Source: Dipteris shenzhenensis
Lineage: Eukaryota > Polypodiophyta > Polypodiopsida > Gleicheniales
DNA length: 64,000 nt
Assembly: GCA_047967505.1 (NCBI GenBank)
Contig: CM106538.1
Reading direction: 5' to 3' (one strand)
Shown: piece by piece, positions 11,183 to 21,717 of the stretch
How the letters are laid out: each line of letters starts with the position of its first letter
Numbering within the stretch: position 1 is the stretch's first letter
Notes under the pieces: model-generated
Told to the model about the DNA's origin: nothing
Seen by the model: the letters and a program-made list of their open reading frames with translations, nothing else
Database searches by the model: none
Made by a program: the position numbers and the translations under genes

Positions 11183-11285
11183 GATGCAGATGAAGCAAAA
11201 ATCTCAAATGCTAGTGCCTACAAGAGAGAATCACACCAAATACCAGGTGCACCCAAATGTGTATGCCACAATAGAGTGAAATATC

Positions 11286-12838
11286 GCTGGAAAGTCCTTC
11301 ATTATAATCTCTAGCAATGGTCTTGCAAAGCAGGTTCTTCAATTGCCAAATCCCATGGGCCGGTTGGCCAAATGGTTGGCAGTTCTATAAAGAATATGAT
11401 TTTTCTTTCAAAATTGTAAAAGGGGGTTGTTCCAACTTGAAGAATGCTTTGATTGATTTAGAGAAGTGCCTCGATGTAACCCTTGTAGCAGCCATATAAG
11501 TGGGGGATCCATGGTATGGTGGTATCTACAGGTTTCTAACTGCTTTCTCCTTTCCTCCAGAAAGTACTAGCTATGAGAGAAAGAAGATCCACAGAGATAG
11601 TAGGTGCTACACCCTCTTTGATGGGGTGTTCTACCGTCAAGGCATGGATGGGATACTAAGACGGGCCATTGATGCAGATGAAGTACCTAAGGTATTGAAG
11701 CATTATCATGATGGATTTTGTGGAGGCCACTATGCCAGTGGACTATATAGCTAAGAAGATTTTAGATGCTGGATACTATTGGTCAATCTTGTTCAAGGAT
11801 GTCACTTTGTATTGCAAAACCTGTGAACCATACCAATTCTTTGGTAGGAAGGATTTGCATCCTGGGCAACATCACCCAGTGATTTCCATCCATCCGTTTC
11901 AGAAGTGGGAAATAGATTTTGTCGGGCCCTTGCCCATAACTGGCCGCAAAAAGAAGTATCTTTTGGTAGCCACTCAGTATGTCACTAAGTGGGCTGAAGC
12001 TATCGCCCTCCCCACTGCAAATGGTAAGGGAATTTCAAATTTCGTATTTGAACGTATCTGCACAAGGTTTGGGACACCCATGGAAATAGTCTCAGACCAT
12101 GGGAGTCCATTCTTAAATGAAGCAATGGAGTTACTCATGGATCGCATGGGTATTGATCATCGCACTTCTAGCATCTATTATCCAGCATCCATGGGTCAAA
12201 CGGAGCGGACCAATGGCCTCCTTTGTAAAACCATGGGAAAAATGGCCACAGGGAATAGGAGCCAGTGGGATCAGAAGGTCATAGAAGCCATATGGACTTA
12301 CAACATCACTCATAAAACATCTACAGGTCACACTCCTTTTGAGTTGGTATATGGTACTGAGGCCGTTTTACCACTAGAGATAGAGATTCCAACTTTGAGA
12401 TTGGCACAAGAACAGAGGATGACAAAAGATGAACATGTAGAGGCCCGATCGGTGCAACTTGAGAAGCTAGATGAAACCCGACGCCTTGCCCTACATCAAA
12501 CAGAGATTCAAAAGAATCAACAAAAGGCCCGCTTGGATGCTAAGATTTGCAAGGGATGGGAAAGACACTTTGCTGAGGAGGATGTTGTGCTATGATTTGA
12601 TAACATATTGGACCACCAAATGGATAAGAAGTTTCTGCCACTGTGGATCGGTCCATACAAAATCATCAAGGAACATAGCAATGGGTATGTACAAGTTCAG
12701 GAGCTGCATGAGCCATATGGCAGGAAGGTGATCAACAAGCGTTATCTCAAGCCCTTCTTTGTGCGTGATGGACCCAGGCATGGAAATGCTATGCATTCCC
12801 TGCTTGGGAGGAAAACTGTTATGGATAAATTTGTCTAA
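11286..12838 (+). pseudogene. Gypsy-1 RNase H tail and integrase
   Basis: Gypsy homology resumes at about 11286, matching Gypsy-2 on the minus strand at 54835. After a degraded RNase H tail, the integrase shows an H2C2 zinc-binding region (HYHDGFCGGHYA, then CKTCEPYQF). The core (frame from 11708) has catalytic residues WEID at residue 70, VSD at 130 and QTE at 166, giving the canonical D-D-35-E spacing. The C-terminal part ends at 12838 in MDKFV after LPLWIGPYKIIKE. A stop at about 12594 and a frameshift near 11740 disrupt it. Non-chromovirus (Athila/Tat-like) affinity is suggested by motif style only. Confidence 0.85.
12806..12816 (+). other. Gypsy-1 polypurine tract
   Basis: A purine-rich GGGAGGAAAAC lies directly before the TG that starts the 3' LTR. 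A polypurine tract at this position primes plus-strand DNA synthesis in LTR elements. It lies inside the last codons of the polyprotein frame. Confidence 0.65.
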
Positions 12839-13737
12839 GGAAAAAGGCATTAATATGTGTGTGTTTGTATGTGTGGCAATAGTATAATACAATATGGTGT
12901 GCATAGGGCCCAGGGTTGAGGTGGCAGGGAATGACCATGTGCCACCCTTCCACATAAGAGGACCCATAAGGTGTGATCCATGGTAGTAATATTATAAAAT
13001 GTAAGGTGGCAATTCCATGTGCCACCCCTCCACCTAGGCTGCATTTAGTCATATATGGCTCAAAATCCATGGGAGAAGTAATATAAAATAGGTGGAGATG
13101 GATATTATATTGGGTTATTCCCTCCATATAGGATAGGCCCATGTGGGGAAGGTATAGATAGTCCAAGGATGCAAGTTAAATAATGGGAAAAGTAGGATGA
13201 GGTGGCAAGATTCCTTGTGCCACAACCCTCCACTTGTCCTCCTAGATGTTTGAACGTATTATAAAATTGGGAAGAGACCAAGGGAGCATCATAGACTTGG
13301 GATATGGGAGTTGATATATGTGGAAAAATGTGGCCAAGCGTTATCGCACACAATTGAGAGTGCGTAACCGCCTAGCCCACATGAAAGACTCTTCCACACA
13401 CACCGGGCTATTCCTTGATGAGACACGCTCATTCTTGTAAAGCCACCTAGCTAGTACTTTGATTTCTCCCTTCCCTTCCTTTCAAAATAAAGCATGGTCC
13501 TCTTCCCTTGATGTCTCCATCTTTACATTCCTCCTCCGATCATGTACACACTTCTCTTCCCCCTCTCCCTTTCCCCTTATGTCATAGTCTTCCTCTTCAT
13601 TCCCTCCCCTTCTTATTTCTTTTTTCCTCCCATGATAACGTTTCACCCTCATGTTCTCCTTTCCTCTATGGCCCTCGAGCGTCGCCATGCTTAGCCTCTA
13701 GCCTTTGATCGTGATTTCTTTTCCAGCTAATACCACA
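12817..13737 (+). repeat. 3' LTR of Gypsy-1
   Basis: The segment runs from TGTTATGGATAAATTTG to ...TACCACA. It matches, in reverse orientation, the 5' LTR of Gypsy-2 at 57705-58719, which fixes the start exactly after the polypurine tract. Relative to Gypsy-2 it lacks about 70 bp near 13375-13400, including the TATA box, and about 30 bp near its 3' end. The LTR start overlaps the last codons of the polyprotein. Confidence 0.75.
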
Positions 13738-14520
13738 CTAAACAACAAGATTAGCAACCATGGCATAAAGTGGAAATGCATCTTCAATCAATGAAGTTAG
13801 TGTTTTTCTTAATTTACACGTACTCATACACCCATAATGATCACTTTCGAGAACATAAATGAAGAGCCAACATAGTGGTATTGAAATGAATGCCAATCGA
13901 AAGGAAGCATTTTATTTACATTAAACATTGGGATTAGGTCAAGCCTTGCATGGAACAATACAACAAATAAGGATGTCATTGATCCATGAAGAAAATATTT
14001 TTTTGGATAGCACTCAGAGTACACAATATTCACTCATCCTCAAAGGTGTCCTCATCGTAAATGGAGATCTTGGCCACGTCGGGCGGCAGACCCCTCCTCT
14101 TCCCTGCACGCTCCACCTTCCCCCTGCCCGCTTCCCATCTCTCCATCCTCTCAACAACCCTTGCCTGCATCCATTCATCCTTATCTAAGCCATTCCAATC
14201 AACTAGACCCTCCCATGCCACTCTAGCTGACACCATGGCCCTAGCTCGCGCTACATTATGGGCATTGTCATACCTCTTGCCTGTGTCCATTGAGCGCTTG
14301 ATGGAGCGATCCTGATGACGAACGATCAACAACGTGCCCTTCAAGAAGTTCACCCTTAGGTATAGGACCCCTCGGTAGTGGTGGCATGGGCTCCAAACAA
14401 TGATCCCTCTTCCTATGTGTATTGAATGGCCGCCTACCGCATACCTCTTTGCCATTTAAACAACACCCCCTCATAATACACGTGCACCAATTATTGGATG
14501 TTACGTCATCGTGACGCACC
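13738..14520 (-). other. Unassigned region with one hypothetical minus-strand ORF
   Basis: A 141-codon minus-strand ORF at 14455-14030 encodes a basic protein with an acidic end (YDEDTFEDE). It is arginine-, alanine- and glutamate-rich in its second half. I recognise no domain and see no homologue elsewhere in the window. It lies just outside the Gypsy-1 3' LTR. It may be chance, or a piece of another element. Confidence 0.2.
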
Positions 14521-15240
14521 TTGAATTCCTTTGTTTTAAGAAAGGCCTATACAAGCATACAAAGGACTGAATTAGTCCACAGCAACACGTCAAAATCTAT
14601 TGCTGCCAACACACAAGTAATATCAAGTCTCTACCTTTGGAGCATATTGCCGTGGGTGTTTTGCTTGCGCTACCTTGCAAGCACTTTGCCGTGGGCATTT
14701 TCTTTGTGCAAGAAACACGGAGAGTGGCTCATCGTCTCCTATGGCCTATTCTATAGGTCGCTTGGCCTTTGCTTGCGCTTTCTTAGGCACATGGGAGATT
14801 GAAATTGATTTTGTTATGGGGGAAGAGGCCATGACAACAAAGCAAGTATACACTCCATGAAGGAGCTCACATAGGTATAGGCACATAATAATAGAAATTA
14901 CACCTTGAATATTAATCAAATTATAACACACTCTCTAACAAAACCACCTCAATTATATCTATATACACACAAAGAATATATATGTATACAATGCATATGC
15001 GGCATATAAAAGCATATATCTATGTAAGCATATTAAAATGATGTATCTATATATATAAAGATTTATATACACAAATTTATAGACATAGATCTAAGATATA
15101 TAAATATCTATATACGCATAGGCATATTATTTAAGTGGATATGTATTTAAACATCCGTGTGTGTGTGTATGTTAATATAATCATTTGTACGTTAAGGGAA
15201 CAATATTTGCTACTTAGCCAAATGCTAATGACTTGTGACG
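14521..15240. other. AT-rich unassigned DNA with TATA/TACA microsatellite
   Basis: There is no convincing coding region. From about 14940 to 15180 the sequence is dominated by TATATA, TATACACA and CATATAT runs and a short (GT)n at 15162-15171. Confidence 0.6.
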
Positions 15241-15690
15241 GAAAGGCTTAGGGTATTATACATTGATCCCTACGTAGAGTGTATGGAACAAGGCTCAGGT
15301 GAGGTGCTGCAAATAGCCCATTTCTGTCAACAGTAATCCCACTATTGACGAGTGTAATCCCGCAAACTGCCGGTTGTGATCCCTGTTTCCGACAGTGGAT
15401 CATAGTGCAGAGTAGGCTCAACAAAAGACTTTGACGGATACACGTCACGCGGGACGTACACGTCTTGCATTTTGAGCACGCGAGAGCCTGCCGCTTCCTG
15501 TATGCTAGTATCGTAATTCGTCTTTGAGGCTTACAGTGGGAAGAAGACATCAAGCAGCATCATGTTTACAGAGAATGGTCGGTCCGCTAACTGATTTTGA
15601 AGCCAGGGATCTGCTCCAACTTGTTTAGCATGAGGGACAATCTTCGGGCGGCAAGGGCATCTTCTCCATCCGTTATCCAAGCTCCTGGGA
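15241..15690. other. Unassigned region next to a possible NLR relic
   Basis: Base composition is more balanced than in its neighbours. I see no convincing gene. It would lie on the C-terminal side of the minus-strand segment at 15879-15697, but no leucine-rich repeats are evident. Confidence 0.3.
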
Positions 15691-15696
15691 ACTCAG

Positions 15697-15879
15697 TCAA
15701 AAATTTTTCGGGCTGCTCCGCAGGATGTAGAGTGCAAGGTCACGGCGGAGAACATCGTGTACGTTACAACATAGACCTGGAAGCCTTTGTAGAAGTTTAG
15801 CTACATAATCGTCCTCCAGCTCTAACAACGAACAGCCTATGAGCTTCTCCCTATACCCGTATGCAACTAACGGATCCAC
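15697..15879 (-). pseudogene. Possible NLR (NB-ARC, MHD-like) relic
   Basis: The minus-strand peptide reads LVAYGYREKLIGCSLLELED, then CNVHDVLRRDLALYIL. In plant NLR immune receptors the end of the NB-ARC module has an MHD motif followed by (L/V)RDLAL; here VHDVLRRDLALYIL fits with one extra Arg. The P-loop and other NB-ARC motifs are not found upstream, where only about 500 bp separate it from unrelated frames, so it is at most a fragment. The similarity is short and may be fortuitous. Confidence 0.3.
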
Positions 15880-15924
15880 AGATCCTCTTCTTGTTCCTTA
15901 CTCAGCCCAAGAAATCGTTCTTGA

Positions 15925-16032
15925 GCCCTTGTTTTCACCTGCCTTCCGCCTCCCTTTGTTTCCAGCAGATGTGTATGAGCCCTCGTTTCCGCCTGCCTTG
16001 CGCCTCCCTTCGTTTCCAGCAGATGTCCTCCA
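15925..16032. repeat. Two-copy 54-bp tandem repeat
   Basis: Units at 15925-15978 and 15979-16032 share most bases (GCCTCCCTTNGTTTCCAGCA core) and continue in a third partial copy. The length is a multiple of three, so frames through it repeat an 18-residue unit (CGCCTCCCTT gives RLP). Confidence 0.85.
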
Positions 16033-16049
16033 GCCGCTGCGCTTCCCTG

Positions 16050-17160
16050 CTACCGCTCTGCACAAGCTCTCAAGCTCATTCCGGAGCAGCCCGCTAACAA
16101 GGCTGGAGTGTGGCTAACAAGGCTGTAGGCGTGGAGCGCGTCCCGACTCCAAAGCATCCTGCTAACTAGCAGCCCACTACAACGGCGAGCTATGAAACGG
16201 GAAGGGCGTCGCGTCCACTGCGGGGAGGATAGAGGAGACACAATGTACGATGCCAAATGATTGCAAGACCGGTTACCTCGAGAGGGAGGGTGTTTGTGAA
16301 TTGCGATGCCTCGTATGAACCGCCTCGTGCAGGTAGCTCCTCAGCTTCTATTTGACAACAACTCTGACGCAGCCAGAGTCGTCTGACAGCCAGCTGGGTT
16401 CATGGTCATGCATGCCATGAGGGGCATCGCATGCCATGAACTTGCCTGGGGGCTCCACGCTCGACGATGGCGTGCATGTAGGGCCCCGCGTGCCGTCGTG
16501 TGCAAAGGACAAATGAGAGCACCCTATATCTATCCTTAGGCTCTGGTCTCACACACGAGCTGGGAGTAATTTTTTGTAGTGCTTCTTGCAACAGCACCAC
16601 AATACTGATTATAGCCGCAATTGCTTTGATGGGACTTATGGAGAGCTTCTGTAGGGCAAGGCGTTCTATGACACCCACCAAGTAACCGCTTGCTTGAAAT
16701 GCAGCTATGACAGCTGCGAATTCGCTCTTGGTTTTTAAGAAATTTAGCTCGGTAACATGGGGCATGCACCCTAGCTTCTCCAGAGCATTCAACTGGGCAA
16801 CATAGCCTTACGGCCTCCACGTTCAAGGACAACCTGCCGTTGGTGTTGGCTATCCCCTCCCTCCGGCGTTGCTCGTCTTCAAAAAAACTCCACTTAGCAG
16901 ACGACCACTGAAGCGATTCTCTAATCATTTCTTCAGAGATCTATACCACTTTACCATTTCTGTGTTGATTAACACGTTCTAGCATACCTTCTGGCATGTC
17001 CACCCATACTGTACAAGCCATTAAAATCTTGAACTTTTCTTGTTTGTCCTTCGACTGTTTGATGACGCCTGAGAAGCTCCGAGTGGATATTACATTTGCC
17101 AAAATTCGTATTAGTCGATAGAAAGGAAAGCAGAGTCCACTATTAAGGACTCGTCCCACA
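16050..17160 (-). other. Unassigned region with minus-strand ORFs of unknown nature
   Basis: Overlapping minus-strand ORFs lie at 16792-16406 (128 codons) and 16928-16536 (130 codons), and another at 17159-16941 (72 codons). None has a recognisable motif. The first has an alanine- and isoleucine-rich hydrophobic segment (AIAAIISIVVLL) that could be a membrane helix. They lie upstream of the possible NLR relic on the same strand, but no NB-ARC sequence connects them. Confidence 0.2.
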
Positions 17161-17199
17161 AGTCGCGAGAAGATAGGGAAAGCCGGGCTGAATCCTCGA

Positions 17200-18118
17200 A
17201 ATGGACCAACATGAGTTTGCTTGCCATTTCGACCCTAGCAGTTGGATAAGCATAACAGAGAGTGTGATGTTACACATAAATCCTTGTATCAGTCTTCTGC
17301 ATTTCCTCGTTTGCAAGGAACATATTCCCATGTTCATTTGCATAATGACTATGACTAGAATGTCTACCATGATGATTTCCTCTTCCTTGAAAATTCCCTC
17401 GATTGCTATTGGATTGACCACCTTGGTCGTACTACTTCTTGTGGCAATCTCTTTCATAGTGTCCAAACTTATGACAGTAGTTGCACTGGATGTTTGACAC
17501 GGTGGATGCATTCCCTCATCCTTGGAATCTTCCTCGATTGGAATGATTTCCTCTTTAGTGATCCTAATGTTGCTGAGGATGATGCTAATACTAATTCTGA
17601 CTCCTCTTTAGTGATCCTAATGTTGCTGATGATGACCACTTCATTGGAATGATCTGCCTCTGCCTCTGCCTCTGCTTCTATCTATTGTGAATGCTTGATC
17701 ATTGGAATGAGCTTTGCGTGTGTGAATGGCCTGAGTCTTGAGCTCTTCACCAAGTATAATTGACTGAAGTTCTTCTAGTTTTGGAATTTTCCGTTGGATG
17801 GTAATACTCTAGACTAGATTCTTGTATCCCTCTCCTAGTCCATTCAAGATGACTTGAACCATTTCTGCTGGACTCATAGTCTCTCCTACTGCTACAAGTT
17901 GATTGTTGTAATATTTAATCCTGAGTACGCAAGCATGACCGGTTTCATTGCTATTGCGAAAACTCTAGTTTATCTGGTTTCTCAATGTGAGAATCTTGGA
18001 AGTGTTCTTGGACTCGTAGAGAGCTGCGAACATATCCCATGCTTCTTTTGATGTCTTTACAGTGTTCAGTTGTCCTAGCATGACATCTTGCACATTCTGC
18101 TTGATTAGATGCCTTACA
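17200..18118 (-). pseudogene. gag: Copia-3 gag fragment (UBN2 domain and CCHC knuckle)
   Basis: The minus strand from about 18118 reads as a UBN2-type gag: VKTSKEAWDMFAALYESKN, then TMSPAEMVQVILNGLGEGYK and IPKLEELQSIILGEELK. An arginine-glycine tract (RGRGRGR) follows, and a CCHC knuckle CNYCHKFGHYERDC near 17490-17448. It differs from the Copia-1 and Copia-5 gags, so it is a separate family. Stops and a frameshift near 17975 break it. No polymerase or LTR is seen. A 53-bp duplication at 17551 and 17604 lies inside it. Confidence 0.7.
17551..17629. repeat. Duplicated CTCTTTAGTGATCCTAATG segment
   Basis: The 26-bp stretch starting CTCTTTAGTGATCC occurs at 17551-17576 and again at 17604-17629, a period of 53 bp, within the Copia-3 gag fragment. 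A short CTCTGC repeat follows near 17650-17676. Confidence 0.8.
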
Positions 18119-18131
18119 CTCTTACTGGGCT

Positions 18132-18554
18132 TTGCCTGATGATGTGCGTGATGAGGTTCCCTTTTCTCAGTATGTGAGTCTTAAGCGTGAGAATGCCCAA
18201 TATTTTGGTGGGTACAATAAGAACTATGCAGCCAAGGACGTGAAAGATAAAAAGGGGACACTCAAAAAACTACCCCAATACTTTGGTCTTGAAGACTCTT
18301 GGTGTGCTCCTATACGTGAGTTAGAAGACTCACTAAATTGGATGCATACACTAGCTGCATAGATTCACCAAATGCTTCAATTTATGCACCTTGACAATGA
18401 CAAACCTATCGCCATTACACCTTTTTACACCATAAGAGTGGTACTACCTAATCAAGTTGAACCTACAATTGATAATGTTATCGATCCTACCAAGATAGAT
18501 ATGTCTCCATCTCAACTTTGGGTAGAGCTAACATCAGCAGGTGCAACATGTTGA
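18132..18554 (+). pseudogene. Hypothetical ORF interrupted by one stop
   Basis: One frame runs from 18132 to 18554 with a single TAG at 18360-18362. It would give about 140 residues with coding-like composition (PDDVRDEVPFSQYVSLKREN at the start and NQVEPTIDNVIDPTKID towards the end). It begins directly at the end of the Copia-3 gag fragment, on the opposite strand. I do not recognise the family. It could be a fragment of an unidentified transposon protein. Confidence 0.3.
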
Positions 18555-18626
18555 ATACAGTAGGCCATGGCAAATTGGCTTTAGAACAAATTGCCAAGGC
18601 TGGGAATCCATAAGATACCATGTCAT

Positions 18627-18881
18627 CTAGTGAAATCCATACAAAATGAAAAGGTAAAATCCCCATGGCCCCTTTCCAATCATTAAAACATAAATGAATG
18701 TATACTTCAAGTCATTTGCCCCAAGAGCATAATAAAATTTATAAATCTTAAGCCCCTCCTCATTATGATATACAAAAGGACCACCTATTGGAGCATTTTT
18801 ATTGGTCTTTGGTACGTTCTGCATTGAAGGTGCCATGTGATTACTACTTGCATACCCACACATTGACGAGGATGCACTCAT
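18627..18881 (-). CDS. Hypothetical small ORF
   Basis: An 84-codon minus-strand ORF begins MSASSSMCGYASSN and ends in an aromatic, hydrophobic stretch (WGFYLFILYGF). No domain is recognised. It may be a residue of a transposon or a chance ORF. Confidence 0.15.
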   Translation of the reverse strand: MSASSSMCGYASSNHMAPSMQNVPKTNKNAPIGGPFVYHNEEGLKIYKFYYALGANDLKYTFIYVLMIGKGPWGFYLFILYGFH

Positions 18882-18889
18882 AGTTGATG

Positions 18890-20010
18890 TGTCTCTAGGG
18901 CCAAGGATGGGAAATCGTGTCTCAGGCCGGGTTCAAGGTGCCATCTAGTTACTAACCTATGCACTATTTGACTCTCCTCCCCATATTTTCCCGTGTGGCC
19001 TTACTCGTTCATCAGACTCCAGAGCGCCATGTCCATGCTTGGTATCAGCTATACATGTTGTTGGTGCTTGCTTGAGGGAGGTGTTGCGGTGTATAAGGGG
19101 CCAACCCCTTCCCTTCCTCCTTTCTCCTCCCTTGCTCTTATTTCACACTAGATTTGGTGCCATGTGCATGGCTACGAGGGATTCTTGTGTGGGCAGTCTT
19201 TGAACAGACAGCTTATTTCTTGGCATGCAAGGTGCAAGGGGCCACCACCGTCTCTTCTCCTCCTACCTCATCGCTTTCTTTTCTTCCTTTGTTCTGCCTC
19301 GTCCTTGTAGCCTCTTTGCAGTCTTGTTTTCCTCCCCTCACATCATGTTCAGTGTCCCTTCGAGCAAGTGTCAGGTACCTTTTACCTCAAGCTAGTGCAT
19401 CTACTCCTAATTCCTTTGGTGGATCTAGTAGTCTCTTCCATCACCCCTATAGTTAATCTCTCCTATTTGCTAATGACTAGTCTATAGAGTCATGTATTTC
19501 CATGATTTTTTCGCTTATGCAAGAAAGCAACTTGCTTATTCATTAATGTGATCATCCTTACTATCATTGCTGGAATGATTTGGTGTGGGAATTTTGTGGC
19601 TTTGGAAAACTATTCGAATCAGTCACAACACGATTTCACCATCTCATTCAAGAGATAAAGTAGTAATCGCTAATAGTTAGGGGATTTATCTCGAACATTC
19701 AAGGGATTCTTTGTTTTCGGCTTCCTCATGAGACTATATTGATCAAACAATGGCTTTCATTGAAGTCGATCAACCTTAGCCCTTCTAAATGTTTAAGCTA
19801 ATCTGCTAAGATGTTTTGTGAGTAAATTCCCTATTAAGTAGCATTTTTAGTAATCGTATTGGAAGTTTTTTAGCTCACACTTCTACCAACGATAGAGTTA
19901 CAACATAGAATATGGATGAATTGTGCTCCAGACATTCGGAATGAATATGAAAACTATGATTTAAGTCTTAGATAAGCGCATTTACTAGTTTTTTGTTGCT
20001 TGATGGTGAT
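18890..20010. other. Unassigned DNA
   Basis: I see no coherent coding region. The 100-codon plus ORF at 19154-19456 is serine- and leucine-rich with pyrimidine-biased sequence, and I do not consider it a gene. Confidence 0.4.
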
Positions 20011-20019
20011 CCATTATGT

Positions 20020-20079
20020 GAGTTTGGGTGTATGAATGCATGTTTCTATGAGTTTGGGTGTATGAATGCATGTTGCTAT
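20020..20079. repeat. 30-bp tandem duplication
   Basis: GAGTTTGGGTGTATGAATGC and ten further bases occur at 20020-20049 and again at 20050-20079 with a single mismatch. The surrounding plus-strand ORF (19993-20226) has no other support. Confidence 0.85.
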
Positions 20080-21315
20080 GAGTGCAAAACCTCATTATTA
20101 AACACAACTCTGTCTCAACATAGGTTAGTAAGGGGAAAAGAACAATCTGTTCTAGAGTTTGACAAAATCAAAGGAACATTTTGGAAGTGCAAAATTTCAT
20201 CATGCTCTATTGAAGACGTGCTCTAAGTTTTTGGGCCTTGAGAAGTGAAACAAGAATGCCATCAATCATAAATTGATTTTGGTGAGTCAGGAGGCTTCAA
20301 CCATTATGGCATACGCTAGGTGTAGCCTCGATCTATAATTTGACATAATCATTTATACATCTCTCTATATATAGAAGAAGTTTACATAAGCTAGTGACAT
20401 GGCAAGAGGATGGAGTTTCGAGGAGAGATAGGAGGTTTGGAGAGAGGAAACAGAGAGATTGGGAGCTCAATGGAGGTTTGGAGAGAAACAGAGATGCGGT
20501 GATGCCCATGCAAAGCAAAGGTACAATAGTAGTGCGAGTAAACTAGGCTACCTAAAGGGAAAGCTAAAATAAAGGAAAAAATCTACAATAAGTTGATTTC
20601 GGTGCTTTTCTTGTTTTCTATTTTTGGGCACAAGTTAAGATGGGAGTCATCAAGGAGATGTTGAATTTATGGCCAATATGGAGAAATCAGGGACTGAGAC
20701 TTGGATAACGACTAGCAATCACCATGTACTCATCAACAAAAGAGCAGTGGTGATTTTACCAACATTCAACGATGATTATGGCTATTGATATTCATGTAAT
20801 ATGCCAGTATCTTATCCATTCACGAGACTTATTCTCGGTGCTTATATTCTCAATGTTTATATTCTTGGCACCCAGGGAAGGGCTTGTTCTCTCGGATTAT
20901 AATTCTTTTGGGAAGGAATTGCACTGCCTCCCCACCCACACTATGTGTATAATAATTATATATTATACATTATCATATAAATATTTTCAATTGCTCGTCC
21001 ATTTAAAATTTCTTGTTTTCAATGTGAATTCTTACAACATTCCTCTCTTTCATGCATGTCTCGATGCGATGGAGGAAGGGAAGCCAAGCTTTATGCCAGA
21101 TTGAAGGATAACAACACCTTTATTCATATGGTTATAGTCCATGTACAGTATTGTATAAAGTGCAACAAGGATCAATTGTTGTTATGAGCTCTTGTAAGCG
21201 TCATCTTATTCATGTCTATGTTGGGCATAAACTTTCAAAATATGGACACTGCGAAATCAAAAATAAATGACCACCCCTGACATTTGTAGGGAGGATTGGG
21301 TCTGAGGCAATGAGA
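20080..21315. other. Unassigned DNA
   Basis: There is no recognisable gene. A purine-rich patch with repeated GGAGGTTTGGAGAGA occurs near 20410-20490. The stretch 20930-21020 is AT-rich. Confidence 0.4.
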
Positions 21316-21376
21316 AAGCCGAGCCATCGAAAGCGAGCCAAGTACAAAGCCAAGCCATCGAAAGTGAGCCAAGTTA
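21316..21376. repeat. 31-bp imperfect tandem duplication
   Basis: AAGCCGAGCCATCGAAAGCG at 21316 and AAGCCAAGCCATCGAAAGTG at 21347 begin two adjacent imperfect copies. A similar GGCTCG/GGCTCAC pattern appears near 32350-32395, possibly a related dispersed repeat. Confidence 0.7.
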
Positions 21377-21717
21377 TACAAGCACATAGATGTAAGTTCT
21401 GAAGTCTTTTCATTATTCTCACATTCTTGCTATTAATTGTACTTCCTGCCAAATTTATTAACTTCTTTGATTGTATAGTAGGATGAATGACTTAATAAAT
21501 TACATTATTGACTTCATTGTGCCATATCATGAACTTCAATGACATAACAAATTATTTGAGTAGCAAATACTACCATGAAGGAAAGCATTTGCATACAAGC
21601 AATAAAAGTTTGAATATTTCTAAACCTTTCTTACCTATTGCGATAAAAGCAAACAATCGAAGAAAGAAAACAAACCATAAAATCCTCTCCATTCTCCATG
21701 AGATATCGATAAGGCAC

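Larger units (their letters stand above)
6933..11285 (-). mobile_element. Copia-1 LTR retrotransposon inserted in Gypsy-1
   Basis: On the minus strand the order is gag (11182-10246), protease (10245-9860), integrase (9858-8870), reverse transcriptase (8580-7640) and RNase H (7600-7200), which is the Ty1/Copia order. The downstream end is sharp: the sequence stops in ...CTCTCA against Gypsy-1 at 6932/6933. The upstream end, near 11285, is not a recognisable LTR. The five bases beside the sharp end (GTCAG) are not repeated at the other end, so no target duplication is seen. Multiple stops and frameshifts make it inactive. Copia-2 at the right edge is the same family. Confidence 0.8.

Noticed and set aside
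8368-11314. Plus-strand ORFs within Copia-1
   Set aside because: They are antisense to the gag, integrase and RT frames and have no motif of their own.
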